DNA of 64,000 bases from assembly GCF_001509485.1 (NCBI RefSeq), contig NZ_LLZI01000222.1:1-64000 (forward strand), read 5' to 3'. Each line of letters starts with the position of its first letter. Position 1 is the first letter of the stretch. Position numbers and translations under genes: made by a program. The notes beneath the pieces are model-generated. The model saw only the letters and a program-made list of their open reading frames with translations, ran no database searches and was not told where the DNA came from. Below, piece by piece: positions 17,881 through 26,632 of this stretch. Source of the stretch: Streptomyces sp. NRRL F-4489 (GTDB taxonomy: Bacteria; Actinomycetota; Actinomycetes; Streptomycetales; Streptomycetaceae).

Positions 17881-20800
17881 TCAGCCGCCGTAGAACAGCT
17901 CCTCCACCACCGCCCGCGCCCGCCGGGTGATCCGCCGGTAGTCCTCCAGCATGTCGCCGACGTGCCCCTCCTCGTAGCCGAGGTAGCGGCCGACCGCGGC
18001 CAGCTCCCGGGCGTCCGCCGGGAAGGTGTCGCCGGGGCGGCCGCGCACCAGCATCACCGCGTTGCGCACCCGCGCGGCCAGCACCCACGCCTCGTCCAGG
18101 GTCCGGGCGTCGTCGGTGCCGATCAGCCCGGCGGCGTGCGCGGCGGCCAGCGCGTCCCGGGTGCGGGTGGTGCGCAGTCCGGGCAGCTCCCAGCCGTGCC
18201 GCAGCTGCATCAGCTGCACCGTCCACTCCACATCGCTCAGGCCGCCGCGGCCGAGCTTGGTGTGGGTTGTGGGGTCCGCGCCGCGCGGCAGCCGCTCGGA
18301 CTCCATCCGGGCCTTGAGCCGGCGGATCTCGCGCACCGCGTCCTCGCCCAGCCCCTCGGCCGGGTAGCGCAGCGGATCGATCAGCTCGGTGAACCGCTCG
18401 CCCAGCTCCTTGTCCCCGGCCACCGGCTCGGCCCGCAGCAGCGCCTGCGCCTCCCACACCAGCGACCAGCGCCGGTAGTACGCCGCGTACGAGGCCAGGG
18501 TGCGCACCAGCGGGCCGGACTTGCCCTCCGGGCGCAGGTCCGCGTCGATCGGCAGCGGCGGGTCGGTGGAGGGGATCTGGAGCAGCCGGCGCATCTCGTT
18601 GGCGACCGCGTACGCGGCCTTGGCGGCCTCGTGCTCATCGGCGCCCTCGCGCGGTTCGTGGACGAACAGCACATCGGCGTCCGAGCCGTAGCCCATCTCG
18701 TGGCCGCCGAAGCGGCCCATGCCGATCACCGCGAAGCGGGTGGGCAGGGTGTCGCCCCACCGCTCGCGGACCGCGGCGCGCAGCGCGCCGGCCAGGGTCG
18801 CGGCGTTGACGTCGGAGAGCGCCGCGCCGACCCCGTCGACGGCGTGCCCGTGGTCGGTGCCGGCCGGGCTGGCCTCGGTGCCGTACGCGCCGATGACGTC
18901 GGCCGCGGCGGTCCGGAACAGCTCGCGGCGGCGCACCCCGCGGGCCACCGCCACCGCCGCCTCGGCGCCGTCCGCGCGGCCGACCGCGGCCAGCACCTCC
19001 TGCTCCAGGGCGGCCCGGCCGCGCGGCTGGAGCCCGTCGGCGGCGCCGAGCAGCGCCACCGCCTCGGGGGCGCGCAGCAGCAGATCGGGGGCGAGCCGGC
19101 CGGCCGACAGCACCCGGGCGAGGTTCTCCGCGGCGGCGCCCTCGTCGCGCAGCAGCCGCAGATACCAGGGGGTCTTGCCGAGCGCGTCGGAGACCTTGCG
19201 GAAGTTCAGCAGTCCGGCGTCCGGGTCGGCGGAGTCGGCGAACCAGCCGAGCAGGACGGGCAGCAGGGTGCGCTGGATCGCGGCCTTGCGGGACACCCCG
19301 GACGCCAGCGCCTCCAGGTGGCGCAGCGCGCCCACGGGGTCGGCGTAGCCCAGGGCCCCCAGGCGGTGGCCGGCCGCCTTCGCCGACAGCCGGGTCTCGC
19401 CGGGTTCCAGGTGGGCGACGGCGTCCAGCAGCGGCCGGTAGAACAGCTTCTCGTGCAGCCGGCGGACCTCGCGGGCGTGCCACTTCCACTCCCGGCGCAG
19501 CGACTCCACCGGTTCGGTGCGCATCCCCAACGAGCGGGCCAGGCGCCGGAGTTCGGCGGCGTCCTCGGGCATCAGGTGGGTGCGGCGCAGCCGGAACAGC
19601 TGGATGCGGTGCTCCAGGGTGCGCAGGAAGCGGTAGGCGGCGTCCAGCGCGGCGGCGTCCTGGCGGCCGACGTAGCCGCCGGCCGCGAGCGCCGCCAGGG
19701 CGTCGAGGGTGGTGGCGCTGCGCAGCGTGGCGTCGGTGCGGCCGTGCACCAACTGGAGGAGCTGGACGGCGAATTCGACGTCGCGCAGCCCGCCGGGGCC
19801 GAGTTTCAGCTCGCGGTCGACCTGGGCGGCGGGGATGTTCTCCACGACCCGGCGGCGCATCTGGCGGACGTCGGCGACGAAGTTCTCCCGCTCGGCGACG
19901 TCCCAGACCATCGGCGCCAGCGCGTCGGTGTACTCCTGGCCGAGCGCGAGGTCTCCGGCCATCGGGCGGGCCTTGAGCAGCGCCTGGAACTCCCAGGTCT
20001 TGGCCCACCGCTGGTAGTAGGCGAGGTGGCTGGAGAGGGTGCGGACCAGGGGGCCGTTGCGGCCCTCGGGGCGGAGGTTGGCGTCCACCGGCCAGATGGT
20101 GCCCTCGGCGGTGGTGTCCGAGCACAGCCGCATCATCCGGGACGCGAGCCGGGTCGCGGCCTGCAGCGCCTTGGCCTCCTCGGCGCCGTCGCGGGGTTCG
20201 GCGACGAAGATGACGTCCACGTCGGAGACGTAGTTCAGCTCCCGGCCGCCGCACTTGCCCATGCCGATCACCGCCAGCCGGCACTGCGCGGCGTCACCGG
20301 GCTGCTCCTCGTAGGCGATCTCCAGGGCGGCGCGGACGGTGGCGGTGGCCAGGTCGGCCAGTTCGGCGGCGGTCTCCGCGACGTCGGTGGTGCCGCAGAC
20401 GTCGCGGGCCGCGATGCCCAGCAGGCAGCGGCGGTAGGCGGCGCGCAGCGCGTCCGCCCGCGGCCGGCCGGCGGCCGCCCCGCCCCAGATGCCCTCGGCC
20501 AGAGCCCGTTCGAACTCCGGGGTGGCCGGGTGCAGATCGGCCGCCTCGTAGACGGCCAGCGACCGCCAGTCGTCCGGGTGCCGGACGAGGTGGTCGCCGA
20601 GCGCCTCGGACGCGCCGAGCACGCCCAGCAGCCGGTCGCGCAGCGGTTTGGCGGTGGTGAGGGTGGCCAGCAGCTCGGACCGCTCCGCCGGGCCGAGCGC
20701 CTCCGCGAGCCGGACCAGCGCGCGCAGCGCCAGGTCCGGGTCGGCGGTGCCGCCGAGCGTCTCCAGCAGCACCGAATCGTCGCGTACGGGGGCGAGTTCG

Positions 20801-20904
20801 GGGGCGTCGAGCAGCGCGCCGGCCGCCGAGGGGTCGGAGAAACCGTGCCTCAGCAGCCGGGTGAACGCGGAGCTCCGCCGTCCCTGCGGAGCGGGTGGTG
20901 CCAT
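17881..20904 (-). CDS. glnE: Bifunctional glutamine synthetase adenylyltransferase/deadenylylase
   Basis: A 1007-residue two-headed nucleotidyltransferase that adds AMP to, and removes it from, glutamine synthetase I according to nitrogen status. Both catalytic domains are present: the N-terminal site GMGKCGGRELNYVSDVDVIF near residue 215, and the C-terminal site GMGRFGGHEMGYGSDADVLF near residue 730, each with the G-x10-DxD pattern. Length is normal for actinobacterial GlnE. It follows the glutamine synthetase gene in the same direction by 52 bases. That neighbour itself lacks the usual adenylylated tyrosine, so the GlnE target is probably a GlnA encoded elsewhere. Confidence 0.95.
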   Translation of the reverse strand: MAPPAPQGRRSSAFTRLLRHGFSDPSAAGALLDAPELAPVRDDSVLLETLGGTADPDLALRALVRLAEALGPAERSELLATLTTAKPLRDRLLGVLGASEALGDHLVRHPDDWRSLAVYEAADLHPATPEFERALAEGIWGGAAAGRPRADALRAAYRRCLLGIAARDVCGTTDVAETAAELADLATATVRAALEIAYEEQPGDAAQCRLAVIGMGKCGGRELNYVSDVDVIFVAEPRDGAEEAKALQAATRLASRMMRLCSDTTAEGTIWPVDANLRPEGRNGPLVRTLSSHLAYYQRWAKTWEFQALLKARPMAGDLALGQEYTDALAPMVWDVAERENFVADVRQMRRRVVENIPAAQVDRELKLGPGGLRDVEFAVQLLQLVHGRTDATLRSATTLDALAALAAGGYVGRQDAAALDAAYRFLRTLEHRIQLFRLRRTHLMPEDAAELRRLARSLGMRTEPVESLRREWKWHAREVRRLHEKLFYRPLLDAVAHLEPGETRLSAKAAGHRLGALGYADPVGALRHLEALASGVSRKAAIQRTLLPVLLGWFADSADPDAGLLNFRKVSDALGKTPWYLRLLRDEGAAAENLARVLSAGRLAPDLLLRAPEAVALLGAADGLQPRGRAALEQEVLAAVGRADGAEAAVAVARGVRRRELFRTAAADVIGAYGTEASPAGTDHGHAVDGVGAALSDVNAATLAGALRAAVRERWGDTLPTRFAVIGMGRFGGHEMGYGSDADVLFVHEPREGADEHEAAKAAYAVANEMRRLLQIPSTDPPLPIDADLRPEGKSGPLVRTLASYAAYYRRWSLVWEAQALLRAEPVAGDKELGERFTELIDPLRYPAEGLGEDAVREIRRLKARMESERLPRGADPTTHTKLGRGGLSDVEWTVQLMQLRHGWELPGLRTTRTRDALAAAHAAGLIGTDDARTLDEAWVLAARVRNAVMLVRGRPGDTFPADARELAAVGRYLGYEEGHVGDMLEDYRRITRRARAVVEELFYGG

Positions 20905-20956
20905 GGGCGGCCTCTCGGTGGCGGGTCGGCGCGGACGCGGGGGTGGCCCTGGGCGG

Positions 20957-22318
20957 TCAGAGCACCGGCAGCATCTTCCGCAGTTCGAAGGCGGTGACCT
21001 CGGAGCGGTACTCCTCCCACTCCTGCTTCTTGTTGCGCAGGAAGAAGTCGAAGACGTGCTCGCCGAGGGTCTCGGCGACCAGTTCGCTGCGCTCCATCAG
21101 CTCGATGGCCTCGCCGAGATTCTGCGGCAGCGGCTCGATGCCCATCGCGCGGCGCTCGGAGTCGGAGAGCGCCCAGACGTCGTCGTCGGCGCCGGCCGGG
21201 AGCTCGTAGCCCTCCTCGATGCCCTTCAGGCCGGCCGCGAGCAGCACCGCGTAGGCGAGGTAGGGGTTGGCGCCGGAGTCGACGGAGCGGACCTCGACGC
21301 GGGTGGAGCCCATCTTGCCGGGCTTGTACATCGGGACGCGGATCAGCGCGGAGCGGTTGTTGTGGCCCCAGCAGATGTACGAGGGGGCCTCGCCGCCGGC
21401 GCCGGCGGTGCGGTTGGCGCCGCCCCAGATGCGCTTGTAGGAGTTGACCCACTGGTTGGTGACGGCGGAGATCTCGCCGGCGTGCCGGAGGAGTCCGGCG
21501 ATGAAGGAGCGCCCCACCTTGGAGAGCTGGTACTCGGCGCCGGACTCGTGGAAGGCGTTGCGGTCGCCCTCGAAGAGCGAGAGGTGGGTGTGCATCCCGG
21601 AGCCGGGGTACTCCGAGAACGGCTTGGGCATGAACGTGGCCTGCACGCCCTGCTCCAGCGCGACCTGCTTCATCACCAGCCGGAAGGTCATGATGTTGTC
21701 GGCGGTGGACAGCGCGTCGGCGTAGCGCAGGTCGATCTCCTGCTGGCCGGGCGCGCCCTCGTGGTGGCTGAACTCCACCGAGATGCCCATCGACTCCAGC
21801 ATCGTGATGGCCTGGCGGCGGAAGTCCATGCCGACGTTCTGCGGGGTGTGGTCGAAGTAGCCGGAGGAGTCGCCGGGGATCGGCCGGGAGCCGTCCACGG
21901 GCTTGTCCTTCAGCAGGAAGAACTCGATCTCGGGGTGGGTGTAGAAGGTGAAGCCGAGGTCGGAGGTCTTGGCCAGGATGCGCTTGAGGACGAAGCGCGG
22001 GTCGGCGTACGAGGGCGAGCCGTCCGGCATCAGGATGTCGCAGAACATCCGGGCGGTGCCCGGGGCCTCGGCGCGCCACGGCAGGATCTGGAACGTCCCC
22101 GGATCCGGCTTGGCGATCATGTCGGACTCGTAGACCCGGGCGAAGCCCTCGATGGCCGAGCCGTCGAAGCCGATGCCCTCGTCGAACGCCTGCTCCAGCT
22201 CGGCCGGGGCGACCGCGACGGACTTCAGGAAGCCGAGGACATCGGTGAACCACAGCCGGACGAAGCGGATGTCGCGCTCTTCCAGCGTCCGGAGCACAAA
22301 CTCCTGCTGCTTGTCCAT
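20957..22318 (-). CDS. glnA2: Glutamine synthetase type I paralogue, GlnA2-like
   Basis: A 453-residue GSI-fold enzyme with the ATP-grasp-like signatures FDGSAIEGFARVYESDM, PEIEFFL, EGAPGQQEIDLRYADAL, GSGMHTHLSLF and KPGKMGSTRVEVRSVDSGAN. The C-terminal region where GSI-beta enzymes carry the adenylylated Tyr (NLYDLPPEE) here reads YELPAGADDDVWALSDSERR, so GlnE control is unlikely. Its position next to glnE matches glnA2 in Mycobacterium and Streptomyces. In S. coelicolor GlnA2 acts as a gamma-glutamylpolyamine synthetase rather than in ammonium assimilation (published for that protein); transfer of that function here is inference. Ribosome site AAGGA precedes the ATG. Confidence 0.9.
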   Translation of the reverse strand: MDKQQEFVLRTLEERDIRFVRLWFTDVLGFLKSVAVAPAELEQAFDEGIGFDGSAIEGFARVYESDMIAKPDPGTFQILPWRAEAPGTARMFCDILMPDGSPSYADPRFVLKRILAKTSDLGFTFYTHPEIEFFLLKDKPVDGSRPIPGDSSGYFDHTPQNVGMDFRRQAITMLESMGISVEFSHHEGAPGQQEIDLRYADALSTADNIMTFRLVMKQVALEQGVQATFMPKPFSEYPGSGMHTHLSLFEGDRNAFHESGAEYQLSKVGRSFIAGLLRHAGEISAVTNQWVNSYKRIWGGANRTAGAGGEAPSYICWGHNNRSALIRVPMYKPGKMGSTRVEVRSVDSGANPYLAYAVLLAAGLKGIEEGYELPAGADDDVWALSDSERRAMGIEPLPQNLGEAIELMERSELVAETLGEHVFDFFLRNKKQEWEEYRSEVTAFELRKMLPVL

Positions 22319-22649
22319 GCTTCACCAATCCTTGCAGGTCATCCGGCCTGTCCACGCGTGGGATCATCGCGTTTTGGCCCACCAGTATCACGTCGGCGGG
22401 TTACCGTCACATTACGCACCCTTGGCCTGAATCAGAACCGCCGACCCGTGACCCCCTCCCGGCTTCCTCCCGGTGTCTTTTCCCGCCGCGACCAGGCTCA
22501 GCGCCGCACGGCGCGGGAAGCGAGAGCCTTGGCCCAGTCTTGGACGCTCCGTGAGCGGCGCTTGACCCGCTTTTGGGCGCTCCGTGTGGCGGCGTGCGGC
22601 CGGTAAACGCCGGTCCGGTCAGGCCGCCGTCACCGCCGCTCCGACACCG
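22319..22649. other. Non-coding gap upstream of glnA2
   Basis: No gene is seen here. It must hold the glnA2 promoter, includes the GlnR/MtrA-like repeat, and carries TTGGACGCTCCGTG (22540-22553) and TTGGGCGCTCCGTG (22573-22586), a direct repeat exactly 33 bp apart with one mismatch in 14. Confidence 0.6.
22400..22415. promoter_or_regulatory. GlnR/MtrA-like direct repeat upstream of glnA2
   Basis: GTTAC, six bases, ATTAC lie 82-97 bases upstream of the glnA2 start. GlnR boxes in Streptomyces have two GTnAC/GaAAC-like halves spaced by six bases, and MtrA can bind the same sites. The second half is imperfect, so this is a candidate only. Confidence 0.35.
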
Positions 22650-23516
22650 TCACCGCTGGTCCAGCACCGCCCGGGCGACCGCTCCGGGGGCGTCCGCCAT
22701 GACCAGGTGGCCGGCGGGCGCGGCGACCGTCCAGCGCGCGCCGAGCGCGGCGGCCAGCGCCCGCTGGCGGGCCAGCCAGCGCCGCCCGCCACGGGTGCCC
22801 CGGCCGTCGTCGGCGGCCAGCACGGTGACCGGGACGGCGGGCAGCGGGCGGGCCCGGCGCAGCGCGGCGAGGTCGGCGGCCTGGTAGGCGTAGCCGGCGT
22901 TCTCCAGCAGACAGGCGCGCACCACCCGGCTGCTCCCGTACAGCGCGGCGTCCCGGGCCGCGCCCGGCAGCCGGGCCACCGTTCCGGCGCGGACGAGGAA
23001 CCGGCGCGCGGCCGGGCCCAGCAGGCGCGGCAGTCCGGCGGCGCGCAGCGCGCCGGCCGCGCCGCGCGCCCACGCGCCCCGGACCGCCCGCGGCAGCAGG
23101 GGCGCCGGGGACTCCTCGGTGCTGCCGTCGACCAGGACCAGTCCGGCGCACCGGCCGGGGTGCAGCCGGGCGAACGCCTCGGCGTGGAAGGCGGCCAGCG
23201 AGTGGCCGACGACGGTGGCCGGCCCGCGGTGGCCGAGCGCGTCCAGCAGGGCGGCGATCCGGTCCGCCTCACCGGCCAGGGTGGCCGGGCCGCCCGGCCG
23301 GCCGGCGCTCAGGCCGAGCCCGGGGCGGTCGAAGCGGACGACGGTGCGGTGCGCGGCGAGCAGCGCGGCGACCGCGTCCCAGTCGGACCACGCCATGCCC
23401 AGACCGCCGCTGAGCACCACCACCGGGCCGCTGCCCTCGCACACCACGTGCAGCGGCACCCCGCCGACCCGCACCATCCGGCCCGGTACGGGGCGGCCGC
23501 CCGGTACGCGGCTCAC
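22650..23516 (-). CDS. Alpha/beta hydrolase
   Basis: A 288-residue alpha/beta-hydrolase-fold protein. Visible features are the oxyanion region VLSGGLGMAWSDWDAV, the strand-helix RPGLGLS, the nucleophile elbow VVGHSLAAFHAEA (Ser in GHSLA), DG in LVLVDGSTEE, and a late His in PAGHLVMADAP. An Asp for the triad is probably in VLAADDGRG. It is a general esterase/lipase/epoxide-hydrolase-type enzyme without a signal peptide; the substrate is unknown. The GTG start overlaps the stop of the upstream membrane-protein gene as GTGA, so the two are coupled. Confidence 0.82.
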   Translation of the reverse strand: MSRVPGGRPVPGRMVRVGGVPLHVVCEGSGPVVVLSGGLGMAWSDWDAVAALLAAHRTVVRFDRPGLGLSAGRPGGPATLAGEADRIAALLDALGHRGPATVVGHSLAAFHAEAFARLHPGRCAGLVLVDGSTEESPAPLLPRAVRGAWARGAAGALRAAGLPRLLGPAARRFLVRAGTVARLPGAARDAALYGSSRVVRACLLENAGYAYQAADLAALRRARPLPAVPVTVLAADDGRGTRGGRRWLARQRALAAALGARWTVAAPAGHLVMADAPGAVARAVLDQR

Positions 23517-24232
23517 CGCGCGTCCCCGCACCGGGCCGGCGGCTGGGACCCGTCGCGCGCCACGCACCCGGCGAGCAGCGCGAGGTAGAGGGCGACCAGC
23601 AGCACCTGGAGGCGCTGGCCGACGCCGAGCGCCCAGGTGTCGCCGCCGGCGGTGAGCGCGGCGACCTCGGCCAGCGTCCAGGCGGTGGCGGCGGCCTCGG
23701 CGAGCACCAGCGGCGGGCCGAAGCGGGCGAGCGCGGGCCAGTGGCCGTAGCGGCGGGCGGCCGCGGTGAGCAGGACCAGCGCGGCGAGCGCCCCGGCCAT
23801 GGCCAGGGTGCTGCTGACGGCGTGCGCGGTGTGGGTGGCCGGGACCAGTCCGGCGGTCTCCCGGGCGGCGCAGACCGGGTCGGCGGTGGGCGCGCAGCTC
23901 AGCGGCAGCCGGGAGTCCAGCACGGTCGCGGCGCCGAACAGCGCCAGCGCCGCCCAGCCCGCGGTCGTCCACGGGCGGCGCCCGGACGCCACCAGCGCGG
24001 TCCGCGCACCGGCCAGGACGAGCAGTCCGGCGGCCAGGTCGGTGGCCCGGAACAGCCCGCCCAGCGGCTGGTCGGCGGCGGCCAGTTCGCTCACGTAGGC
24101 CCGGACGGGGTCCAGACCGGTGGCGATCACCAGCTCCAGGACCCAGGCGGTGTACGCGAGCGCGCCGAGCAGCAGGAGGACGGCGGTGGCCCGGCGGGCG
24201 GCGGCGGGACGGCTGGGGCGGGTGGGGCGCAC
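23513..24232 (-). CDS. DUF998-like integral membrane protein
   Basis: A 239-residue protein with about six membrane spans and little else, starting at TAVLLLLGALAYTAWVLELV. The motif YVSELAAADQPLGGLFRATD is typical of DUF998 proteins, which often sit with hydrolases, as here. A pair of cysteines in SCAPTADPVCAARE lies in an extracytoplasmic loop and may form a disulfide. GTG was chosen because AGGAAG lies a few bases upstream and the sequence before it is low-complexity and unlike coding sequence of the family. Its function is unknown. Confidence 0.72.
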   Translation of the reverse strand: MRPTRPSRPAAARRATAVLLLLGALAYTAWVLELVIATGLDPVRAYVSELAAADQPLGGLFRATDLAAGLLVLAGARTALVASGRRPWTTAGWAALALFGAATVLDSRLPLSCAPTADPVCAARETAGLVPATHTAHAVSSTLAMAGALAALVLLTAAARRYGHWPALARFGPPLVLAEAAATAWTLAEVAALTAGGDTWALGVGQRLQVLLVALYLALLAGCVARDGSQPPARCGDAR

Positions 24233-24572
24233 GGACTTCCTGGTGTTCGGGTGGTCCCGGCGGCGCGTACGGAATGCCGGATTCGCCGGGGGCGGGCGAG
24301 GGCCAAGAATAGGCGGGCGGTTCACCGGGCGCGGCGCGCGCGGCGCGGTGGGCCGCGTCCGGGGCCGCGCCCCGGGAGCAGCGGTGCGTCCGTAGGTCCC
24401 CGGCCGTCGAGGAGTCCGCGATGCGTCAACCCCGCAGGGCCGCCGGCCGGCCCGGCCGCCCGCCGCGCGGCCCGTGGCCGATACCCCGCGCCGCCGCGCC
24501 GGCCCCCGTCCGCCCCCGCTCCCCCGCCGGAGCGCACCCGGCCTCCCCCGATATGCCACGAGGTGCAACCCC
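24233..24572. other. Divergent promoter gap, no gene seen
   Basis: This 340-bp stretch separates the membrane-protein and multicopper-oxidase genes. It is GC-rich with overlapping GGCGC-type self-complementary runs around 24300-24350. I found no convincing hexamers, palindromic operator or small ORF. Confidence 0.4.
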
Positions 24573-26531
24573 ATGGAACCCCTTCGTACGCACTCCCGCC
24601 GCGCCGTGCTCGGCGCGGGTATCGCGGTCACCGGCGGAAGTCTGCTGGCCGCCGCCGCGCCCGGCGCTGCCGCCGGCGCCGCGACCGCCCCGGACGGCCG
24701 CACCGGCGACGGCCGCGGCCGCTATGTCGACCCGCGCGGCCCGGAGGTCGCCGAGGCCGAGCGGCGGCGCGGCTCCGGTCCGGTGCGCCGGGTCCACCTG
24801 GAGGCCCGCCGGGCCCGGATCGACCTCGGCGGCCGCGTTGTCGACACCTGGACGTACGGCGACCGGCTGCCCGGCGACGTGCTCCGGGTCACCGCCGGCG
24901 ACACCCTCTCGGTGACCCTGGCCAACAACCTGCCGCAGTCCACCACCCTGCACTGGCACGGCTTGCCGATCCGCAACGACATGGACGGCGTCCCCGACCT
25001 CACCCAGCGGCCCATCAAGCCCGGCGCCTCCTTCCACTACCGCTTCCGGATCACCGACCCCGGCACGTACTGGACGCATCCGCACCTCGGTGTGCAGCAG
25101 GACCACGGGCTGTACGCGCCGCTGATCGTGGACGACCCCAGGGAGCCGATGGAGTACGACCACGAGTGGGTGGTGGTGCTGGACGACTGGCTGGACGGGA
25201 TCGACGGCAGCGACCCGGACGCGGTGCTGCGGGAGCTGAACCACGGGCGGGGGGCGATGCACGGGCACGGGTCCGGGCACGAGGGCGGGGGCCACGGGGA
25301 CGGCGACCACGGCGGCTCGGGGCACGACTCGCGGCAGGGGAACGGACACGGCCGCGGGCACGGGCACCACAAGCACGGCTCCGGGCAGGACGGGCACGAG
25401 CGCGAGCGCGACCACGGCGGCCGCGCGGACCGGCCCGGGCGCGCCGGGGACGACGGCACCGCCCCGTACGCCGGCGCCGCGGTGCCGGACGCCGGCCGGG
25501 AGGCGCCGGTCGGCCTGGACGGCCTGGCGACGAGCCTGGGCGGACTGGCCGCCGGATCGGTCGGGGCGGCGCTGGGCGACGCGGGCCTGGTGGGCGCGGA
25601 GCAGGCGGCCGGGCGGGAGTTCGGCGGCGCCCTGCTCGCGGACCGGGCCAGCCGGGGGGCGCGCCGCGCGGGCGGCCCCGGCGCGGCGGACGGCGGCGGG
25701 CCGTCCCGCATCCTGCGCGGCGCGCACAGCCGGCTGCTGCGCGGTATGCCGGGCAACATCGACTACCCGTACCACCTCATCAACGGCCGGACCAGCCATG
25801 ACCCGGACGTCTTCCGGGCCCGGCCCGGCGACCGGATCCGGATCCGCTTCATCAACGCGGGCGGCGACACCGCCTACCGGGTCGCGCTGGGCGGCCACGA
25901 CATGACCGTCACCCACACCGACGGCAACCCGGTGCGGCACGCCCGGACCGACGCCCTGCTGATCGGCATGGCCGAGCGCTACGACGTCCTGGTCACCGCC
26001 AAGTCCGGCGTCTTCCCGCTGGTGGCGCTGGCCGAGGGCAAGGGCCGCTCGGCGCTGGCCGTGCTGCGCACCGGGGGCGGCCGGGCCCCGGACGGTTCGG
26101 CGCGCACCCGGCGGCTGGACGGCAAGCTGCTGATGGCGCACGACCTGCGGGCGCACGAGAGCGTACGGGCGGCGCGGCGGGCGCCGGACCGGACCATCGG
26201 CGCCCGGCTCACCGGCACCATGGAGCGGTTCGACTGGGCGATCAACGGCCGGCCGTACACCCCCTCGCAGCGCTATCCGGTGCGGGCCGGTGAGCGGGTC
26301 CGGCTGGTCTTCCGCAACCACACCCGGATGTTCCACCCGATGCATCTGCACGGGCACAGCTTCACGCTGCCGGACGGCGGCCCGCGCAAGGACACCACCA
26401 TCGTGCGGCCCGGCCAGCACCTGGAGGTCGAATTCGACGCCGACAACCCGGGGCTGTGGATGATGCACTGCCACAACATCTACCACTCGGAGTCCGGGAT
26501 GATGACGGTCCTCGGCTACCGGCGGTCGTAG
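24573..26531 (+). CDS. Tat-exported multicopper oxidase with His-rich insert
   Basis: A 652-residue blue copper oxidase. A Tat signal is evident: SRRAVLG followed by a hydrophobic stretch and Ala-rich cleavage region. Copper ligands are complete: H127-W-H129 and H169-P-H171 in the N-terminal cupredoxin domain, then H588PMH591LH593 and H632-C633-H634 with H638 and M643 as type 1 ligands. Between the first and second domains is an insert of about 165 residues (roughly 220-385) whose first third is rich in His, Gly and Asp (MHGHGSGHEGGGHGDGDHGG). Such a stretch could bind copper. The ATG has the ribosome site GAGG. Likely roles are copper detoxification or phenolic oxidation outside the cell. 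Confidence 0.9.
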   Translation: MEPLRTHSRRAVLGAGIAVTGGSLLAAAAPGAAAGAATAPDGRTGDGRGRYVDPRGPEVAEAERRRGSGPVRRVHLEARRARIDLGGRVVDTWTYGDRLPGDVLRVTAGDTLSVTLANNLPQSTTLHWHGLPIRNDMDGVPDLTQRPIKPGASFHYRFRITDPGTYWTHPHLGVQQDHGLYAPLIVDDPREPMEYDHEWVVVLDDWLDGIDGSDPDAVLRELNHGRGAMHGHGSGHEGGGHGDGDHGGSGHDSRQGNGHGRGHGHHKHGSGQDGHERERDHGGRADRPGRAGDDGTAPYAGAAVPDAGREAPVGLDGLATSLGGLAAGSVGAALGDAGLVGAEQAAGREFGGALLADRASRGARRAGGPGAADGGGPSRILRGAHSRLLRGMPGNIDYPYHLINGRTSHDPDVFRARPGDRIRIRFINAGGDTAYRVALGGHDMTVTHTDGNPVRHARTDALLIGMAERYDVLVTAKSGVFPLVALAEGKGRSALAVLRTGGGRAPDGSARTRRLDGKLLMAHDLRAHESVRAARRAPDRTIGARLTGTMERFDWAINGRPYTPSQRYPVRAGERVRLVFRNHTRMFHPMHLHGHSFTLPDGGPRKDTTIVRPGQHLEVEFDADNPGLWMMHCHNIYHSESGMMTVLGYRRS

Positions 26532-26620
26532 CCTCCGGCTCCCCCGCCACGGCCCGTCCGGTGCGCTTCCGCCGCGCCGGGCGGGCCGCCGCGCATCCCC
26601 CATCGCGTCAGAAAGACGAT

Positions 26621-26626
26621 TAGACT
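26621..26626 (+). promoter_or_regulatory. -10 element (TAGACT), leaderless start of nadE
   Basis: TAGACT is followed by six bases and the GTG start of nadE. The only G-rich tract before the start is GGCGGGG, which is not a good ribosome site. Confidence 0.6.
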
Positions 26627-26632
26627 GGCGGG

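Noticed and set aside
17962..20997. 1011-codon plus-strand frame opposite glnE
   Set aside because: Gln/Gly/Val-rich antisense translation; glnE has both nucleotidyltransferase motifs in the other strand.
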